Positions 42,790 to 53,954 of a DNA stretch of 64,000 nucleotides are shown here, in pieces. How positions within the stretch are numbered: the stretch's first letter is position 1; every line of letters starts with the position of its first letter. The position numbers and the translations under genes were made by a program. The notes under the pieces are model-generated. The model did not search any database. It was not told the DNA's origin and worked only from the letters and a program-made list of their open reading frames with translations. Origin of the DNA: Gnetum montanum (lineage: Eukaryota > Streptophyta > Gnetopsida > Gnetales > Gnetaceae); NCBI GenBank assembly GCA_015680685.1, contig MNCI01006866.1:162119-226118 (forward strand), given 5' to 3'.

Positions 42790-45700
42790 ATGGCTGCCAA
42801 GACTTATTTGGCACTTACAAAGGTTGAGGAGGCGAAGAAGGCCTTGGCACACATGCCACAAGCACGCGTCGCGGTGCGACAAAGCACACCGCTGGCCCAG
42901 TAGGTTACCATATACCTTCTACCTCTTTGTTTTGCGCTTTCGGTTACTCTTTTGCCCTTGTTTTGTGGCCTACTTGTTTTTGTGTTCATTCTCGGCTACC
43001 TGCGTTTTATGTGGTTGCGTCGGTTCGACATTTACATTTCTGCCATCACTGTCTTGATTGTGGCAGATGTATGAACGTTGCATCGTGGTTGCATGCGAGG
43101 TCGCTGAAACCGCCATTGCCATGGTTGTTATGACCACGGGGGCTGGGGCAGTTTAAGTTGCTTAACACTAGTATGTTGTAACATAAAACTCTTGGAAAGG
43201 CTAGACCATGTATGATGTGGTAGTGTAACATGCATTTTATTAGAATATGTTATTAGTTGTTTTGTTATTATGCTAGGCTTATTCGCATGTTTTTGCTATG
43301 CTAGGCTTTCATACCCTTGCTACGCTATGTATGGACAGAAGATTACGCTACACTATGTACATGGATTGCTAGACTTTGCTACGTTATGCGTGTGTCACCT
43401 TTAAGTGTGCATGGTACTAACATTCACTAGTTGTGACGTGCAGGGCAGGGCCGAGGTCCAGATTCACTAGTTGCAAACCTGTGGCCAGTGCCCCTCCTCC
43501 CCAGATACGCATGGGAGAGTAAGCGGTCTGGTTCAGAGATGGGGCATAGGACTTTCTGCAATTCCTTCTTAATCATTTTAGTGTGATCGTCTGGTCCTCC
43601 TTGGAGGAGGTGGAGTCATCTAGCATATTAGAAACCATGTTGCCTGGGGCAAGTCGCAGCATTCTAAGATTTTTCACTAATGAGGCATTTGCGAGCAAGC
43701 AAAGAGAGGGGTCCAGCCAATGCTCAACAGGATTGAAGCGTTTAGCTTGGATCTGGGACATGCCTGAATACAATTGCTATCACCAATACAATACACTGTT
43801 CCTCACACATTACATGATGACGTGCTTCCAGAACCCACAAGGGACTGTCTATTGTATTGGTGGGTGAGTTTTTGCAACCTAGCTCCGCTACATCGTACAG
43901 TGCTGGCCATATTTGGCCAAATGCTAACGGTGCGTGTTTGTCACTAGGTTCTATATTGATAATAATGGGCTTCATGACCGATGGGGCAAGCTGGCTACAG
44001 CGCAGTTGGCCTTGCAAGAGTTCTCTTCGGCTGCGAACTTGCGAGCGAGCATGATTGGTCAGTGCGGGGGGGAATACCATTCTTACCTACGCAAGTTTCC
44101 CACCATCTACCGTTAATGTGAAGAGAAGGGTTGGCTGGACAGGGAGTGGGAACTACCCTTCAAGCTGGTCATGGTTGAAGAAGCTATGACGACCATACTT
44201 CCACTGTCCCCATTACCATATAGACCTGGTGGGTCAAAAGGTAGATGGTGTATGTCCAAGTGCTTTTGCAGTCCATGTATTTTCTGTGTCATCATGCTAA
44301 GTGTGTTTTTGTAGAAACTATTGCAGGGGCAAAGAAACCTTGGGAGGTGATGGTGGTAGCCGCCGAAATGTAAGGGGCAAACATTTACTTTAAATATGGC
44401 AAAGTGGCAGCATGCCAATGTTGGCTAGACTAGAGGGCCTCGGCCTCCCTGATCAGGAACATCCAAAAGGTGGGGCTCATGGATCTGTTCGTGGCTCCAA
44501 ATCCTAACATTCCGGCTATCAAGATGCTCTCTCTGGTGGACTCCTTTTTTGAGAAGGAGAGCCATTTTCGCACGTGCATACAGGGCATGCGAGTGGTCAT
44601 TGAAATCAATGATCAGCTATTTATGGACCTGTTTGGTATTCCTGTCGATGGTGCCCCCATAGGGTTGAGGCACAAGCAGGAGCTGACCCTAATGAAAAGG
44701 GACATCGAGGAGTGGTTGTGCCTTGTTAAGGAGCGAAAAGGGTTCCCCATGGATTAGCTTGAGAGTGGACTCGCCATGGAGATTTACCCGACCTTCCGTG
44801 CCCATGCATTCCCCCAACTGCTCACCCAAGGGAAGGTCCTGGGGCTCGAGCAGGCCTAGATAATGCAGGAGGTTATGGAGGAAGGGGCCCGTTATGACTG
44901 GGCCAACTTCCTATGTAAGGGCTTGCGAGCTGAGATTTTGTGACTCTATGAAAAGACGGAGTCTTGCACTAACATACACTATGCTTTCTACATAGGTTGC
45001 CTGAAGCACTTCGTGGAGTTTCTGGTGGCTCAAGAGGATGGAAATTAGGTCATGCGTGATCGCAACTAGATTTCCAAGCCCTGGATTCGGCAGGTCCTCC
45101 AAACCATGCGAGCCTAGATCCCCCAGAGGTAGTCAAGGAGTCGCTATCTGTAATGACCAAAGGTCTGGCAGCTCGCAACTTTCGCAGTCATGACAGCGTG
45201 GGAGAAACGCCCCCTGCCATAGTCGGTAGCGTGACATGGGGAGAGCGTCTCATGGCTGAGACTGTGCCTAAGGAGTTGCGAAGGAAGAGACCTCCCCTAG
45301 CTAGGGAAACCCTTTGCGTGGAGGAAGAGGAGGGATGAAAACTGCGGATTAATCTATAGAGGATGCAACCCCCTATTGGTAAATGCTTTTGTGTAATGCT
45401 TACTTTGCCATCATTTGCTACGCTATGCGGTACTAGGTGGCATAGCATAGTATCCTTTTCTGAGCTAATTCATTGTACTGATGCAAACATGTTTCTTTGT
45501 CAGCAGAGGAAGAAGAAGAAGAAGGTGATGAGAAAGTATCGACCCTTAAGGTGAGGGCGACAGATGGTGATGTGGGGGCCCCAATTTTAGAGGAAAGGGC
45601 CCTGGTCAGGAATAAGGGAGTTATTGCTTCTAGGGTAGGGACTCTGGTCATTAGGGAGCCTTTTGTTAATAAAGAGGTACCTCCCTCGAATAAAGAGGAT

Positions 45701-46830
45701 GCTCGTCACTTTAAAGAAAAGGTGCCAGCATATGAGGAAGGGGCCTGCATGGACTTGGCAGGACCTTCCACCAAGGCTATAGCCATCATCTTGCCTCAGC
45801 AAGAAGAAAGATCGCAACCTAACACTGGTGGGTTTGGTGATATGTTTGCTTTATTATAGTTTTTTTTGGCCATTGTTGATGGGTTTAATCATGTAGCAGG
45901 TGCTACTGCTGAGGCCGTGGGGCCTTCTCCGATTCATGCCGAGGCACGGGCCAAGATCCCTAACAAGTTCACGTTCGTGCAAGGGCTTGTCGACGACATG
46001 ATCAAACACCTTCAATAAGCAGAACCTAATATAGGTAGGTATTCGTGTTAATTACTCTCATTTTGTTATGCTAAAAACTTTTGAATTTGTTGATTTCGCT
46101 ATGCCAATGCGATTGCTACGCCCTTCGTGTCATCGTAGCTTCTCGGCTCAAATGGGACCCGGCCTCACCCATGAAGATTGGCATTGTGCCTACACTCTTA
46201 CTTGACGTGACCAAGGTATCTCTTCATGTTTTCAATGAAGCTTACAGGTGTGTCTTGCACTTGGCATGCTCTTTGTGGGAGTGTAAGCACGCCAACAAAT
46301 ATCTGTGGAAAAGGGTTCAAAGGGCTGAGCAACGAGAGGCCGAACTGGTCGTTGACATGGAAGATCTCAAGTCGAGGAATGATTTCCTCATCAACCATAA
46401 CCCTGACATTGAGGAATGGCACAAAGTCATGGATGAATATGCCATATATTGGACTGTCGTTCGTCAGAACATCGAATCTACTCGCGAGATAGTCAAACAA
46501 TAAATGCAGATGAACCTGCTGACCCAGAAATGTCAAGACATGAAGGATATCAGCACCAAGTTTTTCGAATGGGGGTGGACCCAGAGGAACCATAAATACA
46601 TGTACAAGCAGGAGAATGACACCCATCGAAAACTATACAAAGACGCTGCTGTAGAGACCGTCACGTATGAAGCCTTTGTGAATGCAATCGGTGCTTCTAA
46701 AGCCTACGCTAAGTTCAAAGAATAGGTGAAGGTTAAGGAATCTCCCAACTTGAAAGTAGACCTTCCTACAGGAGAAACCACAACTACCCCCTATCCTCGG
46801 GGCCTCTAGTATGAACGACCATGGAAAGGG
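42790..46830 (+). pseudogene. Decayed antisense accessory gene of Tat-E, probably multi-exon
   Basis: I do not recognise the family. Coding-like segments on the plus strand, in order: MAAKTYLALTKVEEAKKAL (42790-42903); a segment with HDRWGKLATAQLALQEF and CGGEYHSYLRKFPTIYR (43934-44116), continuing past a stop as EWELPFKLVMVEEAM; a globular segment MDLFVAPNPNIPAIKMLSLV and VVIEINDQLFMDLFGIPVDG (44470-44757), continuing with stops to about 45130; a very acidic segment SAEEEEEEGDEK (45497-45859); and a coiled-coil-like segment WKRVQRAEQREAELVVDMED (46081-46830) broken by two stops after Q and E. Intron-like joins are visible near 44239/44315 and 45500. Antisense ORFs are known in the Tat lineage, usually after integrase; here the gene lies between protease and RT. 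Confidence 0.6.
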
Positions 46831-47328
46831 AGAGAGTCATCATTGTGAACGCTGAACCTGGCGATAGGCGTTGGATGGACATCATGACAAAGAAGATCTG
46901 GTGTCACCTCAGGCTTAGTCTAGACCAAATACCTCTTGAGACCGATGCAGGCCTTTCTCAACTTAGTCACTTTACTGTGTAGATGCTCATGCTATGTCAT
47001 AGTTTGCGTTTGCTACTTTAATTGACTGTTTCATTCCTACGATGTAGGCCCCAAATGCGGATGCGAGGCCCACAGAGGGAGGAAATGAAGAACTGATGAA
47101 AGGCAACACGAGGGAGGAGGATGCACAGGTAGCTAAAATGAAGGCAAGTAACGAAGGCCCATGACAACATGGGATTTTCTTTTGAAATATTTGAAGTTTT
47201 GGAATTTTGTAAATGTTTGCAAACAATGCCAACCGACAAAAGTTTTGAATAAATTGAAAAGCATTCAGAAAAGAAATTGATTTTGCATTAATTTGCATAT
47301 TATATAAGGATTTCATGCTTTCAATTGC

Positions 47329-47642
47329 TAGTTTGAGGCCATCTCAAGTCGTTGCGTAACATGCAAAAAGAACTGTAGGTTAACCGAGTGAAGGGCAACC
47401 ATGCTAGTTTTAGGACATTTCGGGCCATTTCCACAAGAGATAGCACTTTAACGAAGTAAAATGCTAGTTTTTAGGCCATTTCAGACTGTTGCATAACAAT
47501 GCCTGAAGAACGGCAAGTTATTAGAGCAAAAAGCGACAATGTTAGTTTTAGGCCATTTCAGGCCATAGCGTAGCAATGCCAAAAGGGCAACATGTTATCA
47601 AAGCGAATAGGCAATAATGCTAGTTTTAGGCCATTTCAGGCC
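47329..47642. repeat. Cluster 3 of the 22-nt dyad unit, in ~75-bp tandem repeats
   Basis: Units start at 47329, 47405, about 47464, 47543 and 47621, within tandem repeats of roughly 60-80 bp that also contain GTAACAATGCNNNAAGGGC. The last two units have arms GGCC/GGCC (TAGTTTTA, GGCC, ATTTCA, GGCC). The others have one or two mismatches. This cluster marks the right edge of the antisense block, next to the protease. Confidence 0.75.
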
Positions 47643-47759
47643 ATAGCATAACAATGCTAGAAGGGCAGCATGTTATCAAAGCGAAAATCAATAAGTGCAC
47701 AAGGGACGAAAACTCGTTAGGAAGTAGTAGGGTTGCTACGATGCATGTAGCTACCTCTT

Positions 47760-48758
47760 AACTTGTCATGGGTTGATCGAAGTGTAGAGTCGAAGTTTTT
47801 CACCAAGGCTCTCGTTCACATCATTATCCTCTGCTTAGAAGGGCAACTCAACCCATGCGTTTTCGGTTTGGAAGTTGGCTTCTTGGGCTGACTCTTCTGT
47901 TGAATGGTTAATGCATGTATGAGCAGCTGCCTCGTTCTCGGGGGTTGTAACCTCCGAGCCTTACTCCATTTCTACGTTACCGATTACTCATGTTGTTAAT
48001 TCGTCACCACGGATCACCACCTCCCTTCTAGCGTATGGTAAGCAGATTTCCTAGTGCATAGGCGAGGAGACAGCCATGAGTTGTGCCAACCATGATCTTC
48101 CCAAGATCAGGTTAAACCTGGGCATTTCTTTGACCACTATGAACGTTTCTTCTGTGGGGAACTAGTTCCCTACACGTGCCCCATTGAAGGACCTCAGGCA
48201 TGACATTGTTGTGGGTTTGATCTGGTTGACCAATCCCAGCTTGTCAATGATAGGAAAGGGAATCATGTTTGTGGCGGCCCCATCGTCAATGTGTACCCTT
48301 CGAATCTGATGTTGACCGACCTGAATTGTGATGAAGAGAGGTACCGTAGTCACCTGACCCCCTTCGGGATCTTTCCTAATGGTGCTGTCGCTGAAGGTCA
48401 ATCAAGGTGGCATGGGCTCCATGGGTATAGAGGGGAGCATAATCAAATGAATTGCTTCCTCTTCCGTAGGCATGTTCTCATCGACTGGAATCACCATTAA
48501 CATGCGGATTAGAGCCTTGCGATGAGGTACAGATCCTATGATTAGGTCATACAGACTCAGTGTAGCCTTTTCCTGCTTCAAAGCTTTCTTGACCTGGGTG
48601 AGGGCCTCTAGGAGGTTTTGACCACCCCCTTGTTCGACGCTTTCATCCTCTTCAATTTGTCCCAAAAGACGAATCTCCCAAGGAAAGGTGACTTCGGGTT
48701 TGAAGTTTGATCCCTGTCGGTAGGGTGATGCAGACCACGTAGTTGTGTTGACCTTCAT
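47760..48758 (-). pseudogene. pol: Tat-E protease (broken) with upstream linker
   Basis: Leftward: a linker with LYDLIIGSVPHRKALIRMLM (48758-48402), then ITIQVGQHQIRRVHIDDGAA and TNMIPFPIIDKLGLV (48401-48162), where IDDGAATNM corresponds to the LDNGSALN active-site block of Tat proteases. MPRFNLILGRSWLAQ follows after a stop. The frame degenerates before 47760. The next pol domain (RT) does not begin until about 41873. Confidence 0.8.
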
Positions 48759-49196
48759 CTTTAGGAGCGAAGGTGTGGATGCAAGGGGTGAAGACGTAGG
48801 CTTGGGGATACTCTCAATGGTATTCTATTTTAACGTCTCACCCGCCCAGTGTACCGTTCGCCTTGCAAGGCGAGGAGGTTGTTCAGTTTTGTTGCACGAG
48901 GTAGGGGCTGTCAAAGACGTAGACCCCCTAATGACAAATGGAGCTAGGGGTGTTAGCAGGTGGGGCCGCATGGCTCCGCTAATAGGTGGCACAGTGGTGG
49001 ATGCCCATGGTGGGACTTTCAGGAAAAATGACTGCTACGGGCTTCGGCCATCCGTTGGTGGTACTGGTGTACTACTCTAAGGCACATGGACCACAAACAG
49101 TTGCCTAGGTGGCCTGAGATCACTGTCAGTGCTGACAACATTGATGACGTAACTAGCATTGTTGGCGTTGAGGGGATCCATGTAGACATACATAGA

Positions 49197-50822
49197 CTAG
49201 TTTTCAGGGCACACTGGGTTGCTTTTTTCTAGCATCAATTTTCCCTTGTCAATTAATCTTTGGATATCATCCTGCAACGACAGACAGTAATCTGTGTTGT
49301 GACCACACAGTTGGTGGTAATCGCAAAACCTATCTAGTCTGAAACCCTTAGGAACTGGAGGCTCATTGGGCAAGGCTAAAGAAGGGTTCCTAAGGAGCTC
49401 ACAGTAGCATTGATTCCTTGCACTTGCCTCTTTTGACATCTGCTTATGTTGGATATATCTTGCTGCCAGCAACTGCTTTAGGAGCTCTGAAGGCTTTAGA
49501 GGCAGTGGGGTGTACTTTGAGTAGTCTTTGCGCTAAAAATTGGGTTTGGGTGGTGTGGATGCCTCGGGCAAAGATGTAGCAGGTTGTGACATGTGGTCCA
49601 GTTTGGGTGCGGGGTTAGCCTCTTGTGTTACCAGCTTCTTGCTGTTCTTGCCACTGTTGTTGCTAGGTTTGGGCTTGGCCTCAATCGCCACAGTGGCCAC
49701 TGTGGTTGTTGAGGCTTTACCTTTTTCCTTCTTTGTGAAGGTGCCCTTGTAAGCCATATAGGCAGGATATTTTCTCACTTCAACTACGTCCTATATGCTC
49801 TTGGTTTGAGCGAAAGCCTGACTAAGGGAGCGAGGAGCGAGGTAATACAATTTTGACTTGATGAAGTCATTTACTGCGCCCTTGAAGATGGCTAGCAAGT
49901 GGGCCTTCACGATGGGCACGCAGATTTCATTAAGGGTTGCATTCCAATGTTGAATGAACTTCTGCACTAGCTCTAAAGGGTCTTGCTTCACGCTCATCAA
50001 CTGATCTAGCGTGGTTTCTGTCTTCAAGTTGTACTTGAAGCGTGTCACGAATTGGGTCAATAACTCTTCCAAAGTTGAAATGGATGAGCGTGGCAGCGCA
50101 CGGTACCAATCCAAAGCTTTTCTGGCTAAGGACATGGCGAAGACGTGAATAATTGTGTGCAGCCATTGTTGCAATAGCAAAGACTCAGACCTGAAAGTAA
50201 CAAGATGCACGTTGGGGTCCCCCTCCCCATCGTACTTCGTGAAGTGCGAGAGAGACATCCCTGGGGGCAATGTCAAAGTAGGGATTACAGGACTGATGGG
50301 GTCATCTTGGTAAAAGTCCATGACTTGTACTGTGTCAAACCCAATAGCCTTGAGGTGTTTTATTTCTTCAGTAAGGGTCTGGATAAGCTGAAACGCTTGG
50401 TCTAGACCCAGCAACATTGTAGAGGGTTAGGGTGCTGCGGAGGCAGCCCCCACATGTGGCATGGCGAGAGTGGTAGTGTGACCCATCCGCGGTACTGTTG
50501 GGATGACCCCTGCAAGCGGTACTGCTTGGGTTGCCCACCACCCGATAGGTGGTGTTGTTTGGGCAGCAATCGCAGGTTGGGCTGCTGGATGGACCACTTG
50601 TGTCGTCGGCAGCGTAGACCATAGCCCTGTGTTGGGTTGCACCATCTGCGACGCTTGGTGTATTTGAGGACGTGCATAATGAGACATTTGCGACGGTTGT
50701 AGAATAGGTGAAGAGGAAAACGAGGTCCACCATGTGAATGGGCCGGGGCCCGCCACAATGGATGGGGCTAACGTGAATGAGGCGACAACGGCGTATGCTT
50801 GCGAAGTTGGTATAGTATGCAC
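49197..50822 (-). pseudogene. gag: Tat-E gag (broken)
   Basis: A proline- and threonine-rich N-terminal part (50822-50427) is followed by the capsid segment FTKYDGEGDPNVHLVTFRSE and ALDWYRALPRSSISTLEEL in the open frame 50417-49791. A lysine- and threonine-rich linker follows (49778-49533), then the histidine/cysteine segment FCDYHQLCGHNTDYCLSLQD (49472-49197), the Tat-type zinc-binding motif (C-x2-H-x3-GH-xT-x2-C). Confidence 0.87.
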
Positions 50823-52331
50823 ATGGGGTAAGGTAGCCGCAATTGGTGTATGCTACCTTGCAGGGATTGACTGCTGAAGAGCCTGTGGTTGGAAAGTAAC
50901 TACGAATGGAATAGGGGAGACAGGCAAGAGCAGGCGTTGAAACGCCACATGATTGGTGTGGCTACCCATGACAGCCATAGCCACAGGTTGCGGGAGCGTA
51001 GGCATAATTATAAAGGGAGCAGTGGCAGACGCCGGTTTGGCCTAGAAGGATTGGGTAGGAGGGATAGGAGCGGGGTCAGTTGGACCTCCCTTGTCCGATT
51101 GTGAATTGAGTTCCTCCTGACCATCTTGGAAAGCATCATCTCGGTTGGATGCCATGTCCTATTGCTCCCTGAGCCTAGCCAACTAGATTAGTTGGTGTAA
51201 AAGTCTTTAGTACGCTTGTGCTAAAGGTAGGGAAATGCTGGGAGTGGGAACGAATTCTTTCCCGTTGCAGTAAGTGAACTCGAAGCTGCATTTTTCTTTG
51301 AGTTTGTATAAATCTAGGGGCAAATTTGCTTGCACCTTTGCATAGAGGAAACTGTAATGCTCATGTTGCTAGGCTAATCCCTCAGGCCCTCGATTTTGGA
51401 TTCTAAGAGATCAGCGAGTTTCTTGCATCGGATTTAATGGTTGTCCGGCACCAGTAGTGCCTTGCACCGTAATGGGAGCTTTAACGTTGAAGGGGACTTC
51501 CACGTTGAAAGCGTCAACAGTAGTAGTTGCAAACATCATTGTTAAGAGAGTAGTTATGCAGGTAGCTATGCAAACAGTTATGTGAAAAAGGTGCAAAAGT
51601 TATGCAAAAGAATGCTGATGAGCAAGGAGACCAAAGAACAACAAAAAGAAGGCTTTATGTTTTGCCAGATTCCCAAGGAATCGTCGAGGTGACCAATCTA
51701 TACTACACAAGATGTAAACAACCACAAACGGGTGTTACATTTACACCAGTGCACGATAGGATACAGAGCACGTGCAAAACTACCGTGAGACTGGAAAGCT
51801 AGCCAGCGACCGCAAAGGCTTTACGTCTCGTAGGATACCCAAGGGACCATCGAAGCGACTGCTCTGTACCACATGGGATGGAGTACAGAATGCATGCAAA
51901 ACTACCATAAGATGGGTAGGCTAACTAGCTAAGGCTTTAGGTCTTGCCGAATCCCTGAGGGACCGTCGAGGCAACCGCTCTGTACCACACGAGATGGGGT
52001 GCAGAACACACGCAAGACCGTGAGGCAGGCAAGGTAACTAGCACACAAGTAGGCTTTATGTCTCATGGGGCTCTAGGGAAACCGTCAAGGCAACTGCCCT
52101 GTACCACTCACGATGGGCTACAGGATGCACGCAAGACTACCATGAAATAGGCTAGTTAACAGGCAACTAGAGGCTTTGTGTTCTATGGGGCTTCCAAGGA
52201 ACCATTGAGGTGACTGATCCGCATTGCACAAAGTGCAAACAACCGCAAAAGGGTGTCACATCTACGCTTATGCATATCAGGGTGTAGAAGGCTCACAAAA
52301 CTACCGTGACATTCAAAAAAGGCACTAAAAG
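50823..52331 (-). other. Tat-E 5' UTR with tandem repeats
   Basis: There are no convincing genes. From 51651 to 52331 about five imperfect tandem units begin GGCTTTATG or a variant (51651, 51817, 51933, 52052, 52172), each containing a GGNACCGTCGAGG-like block, a TGTACCAC block and ACGCAAGACTACC. Units are about 115-165 bp. Tandem repeats in untranslated regions are common in Tat/Ogre elements and can seed satellites. Confidence 0.7.
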
Positions 52332-52349
52332 GCCCTCCTTCTAGCGCCA
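52332..52349 (-). promoter_or_regulatory. Tat-E primer-binding site
   Basis: In the element's direction TGGCGCTAGAAGGAGGGC begins six bases after the 5' LTR. Position and the leading TGG fit a tRNA 3'-end complement; I cannot assign the tRNA with certainty. Confidence 0.65.
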
Positions 52350-52355
52350 AAAAAC

Positions 52356-53949
52356 TATAGCGACCAAAAACGTTGGCAATTGGAAAACACCGAGGGGTTG
52401 ATGGGCACGATAGTATTGAACCCATATCCACAAGAGGGCCATGCTGGGAGTGCGTGCGGATACAGAGCACCTAAACAGTTTGGTAGATTAGACAGGCACT
52501 TAAATCGACGTCTATATAGCCTTTTACAACATATATCTCGAAACAGGTACGGAAATGCGATGTGATACTTGAAAATAAATAAACAAACGAAATGATTCTA
52601 GAAAGTAAATGAAACAGGAAACAATGTGACATGCGAAAACATCAGGAAACCAAGTAAAATATAGTTAGAAGGATGCACCACTCCAAAGCCACAAATTCAC
52701 TCTGTTAAAATGGATACAGTCAGTTGCACTGCACGACAGAGTGCAGAAATCCTGAAAGTAACCAAAGTGCGTAGAGCAGACAGATTGAGCACTCGAGCAC
52801 AGACTTTAGAGTTGACAGCATAGGGATTCTACCAAGGTAGTAGAAAAGGGGACAAAATGGAATGTCAACCGAGGATGCCTGTTGTTCACAGTGCTGAACA
52901 GAAAGCTTACAATGCTTGATGCTAAACTAGAGAGAGTGTCAATTGAGAAGAACAATAGGGGGCCAGGGAGTTAGAGAAAAGAAGAACTGGAGAGTTTGAG
53001 TGTTGCTTGTCGGAGTATTTATAGGTCTGAGGACACGTGAAAAGGATAGTGTGGATGCCACGTGCCCTGGACTTTCGCTGACCTGCTCGTGCTGCACATG
53101 CCAGTATGACTGTTAAACGCTCATGACCATTGTGACTGTGGATTTGTAATGTTGTAACTATGAGCCTGCCATGCTGTTGTTGCACCGTCAACATCTAGAG
53201 ACATGTGCCAACAGTCCAGTTAGGTGGAGTGCATTGATGTCGCACGACCACCCACATGCCTTGCTGTGCTTTGCAACGTAACACAATTGGCATAGCGTAG
53301 CACCAATGTGTGTACTGCATGCTTGCTATGCTATGCTACGCTACATAGCATAGCGTAGCGTAGCAACCGGCCTTAGTCATAGAAACTTTGCCAATTTGCA
53401 TACTTTGTTTCCCGCGATCCAAGACTTACAAACTTTGCTATTCTTACCCTTCGAGCTGCCTTCTGTCATTTCCGCAGAATTGCTACACCTCACTGCGCCT
53501 TGTAGCTCAGCATAGCATAGCAGCAGACATAGTCCGCTGCTTCCTGACGGAAAGGGACATCGTTGCAGGACTCGAAATAGGGTGAGGAGGCTAACTGTGC
53601 AACTGTTGTGGTGCTACGTTTTGCAATCGTCTTCTGAAGCTTGCTACGCTACACAGGGTAGCGTAGCGTAGCAAACTTCGTGACTTAGAAAACTTGCCAA
53701 AATTTTTCTCGTGCACCCAGAGTGCTATTGCCAACTTCGTGCTATTTCTGAGTAGGTTGTCGACCAAGCAGGCTACTTAGGTAGACATGCAGGATGGCCC
53801 GTAGATTTTGTTAACATCTAAAGTAGAAAATTTTTCGAACTGGTCGGCTTGAACTCAGAGCGTTCTCCTCCTAGAGAACTTCCATAGTGCAACGCAGATT
53901 GCAAGGCCTAGTGAAGCCAGGATGACTTCGTATTTTTTGAGCTGTTTCA
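52356..53949 (-). repeat. Tat-E 5' LTR
   Basis: This is a 1594-bp LTR, TATAGCGACC (a mutated TGTAGCGACC) to TGTTTCA, matching 35325-36892 throughout. The GCTAT/GCTAC hairpin is at 53325-53364. The TRG-3 sequence resumes at 53950. Confidence 0.9.
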
Positions 53950-53954
53950 GTGTG

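Larger units (their letters stand above)
35325..53949 (-). mobile_element. Tat-E: large Tat/Ogre-like Ty3/gypsy element with an antisense gene
   Basis: This 18.6-kb element reads leftward, with LTRs of about 1.57-1.59 kb (TGTAGCGACC...TGTTTCA on the plus strand) and target duplication GTATG (35320-35324) / GTGTG (53950-53954), one mismatch. Order: 5' LTR, primer site, repeat-rich 5' UTR, gag, protease, an intervening block of about 5.5 kb carrying a plus-strand gene, RT, RNase H, a second RNase H-like domain, integrase, 3' UTR, polypurine tract, 3' LTR. The second RNase H and the size fit the Tat/Ogre lineage. An intron between protease and RT is known in Ogre; an antisense gene at that place is not something I know as standard. 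All enzyme ORFs are broken. Confidence 0.9.

Noticed and set aside
42129-47642. Reading the antisense block of Tat-E as an independent DNA transposon or LTR element
   Set aside because: I found no LTR pair, terminal inverted repeats, primer site or target duplication at its edges; only the dyad repeat clusters mark them.
47329-47690. Evenly spaced repeats that could suggest a CRISPR array
   Set aside because: This is plant DNA inside a retrotransposon, the intervening sequences are themselves repeated, and there are no cas genes.
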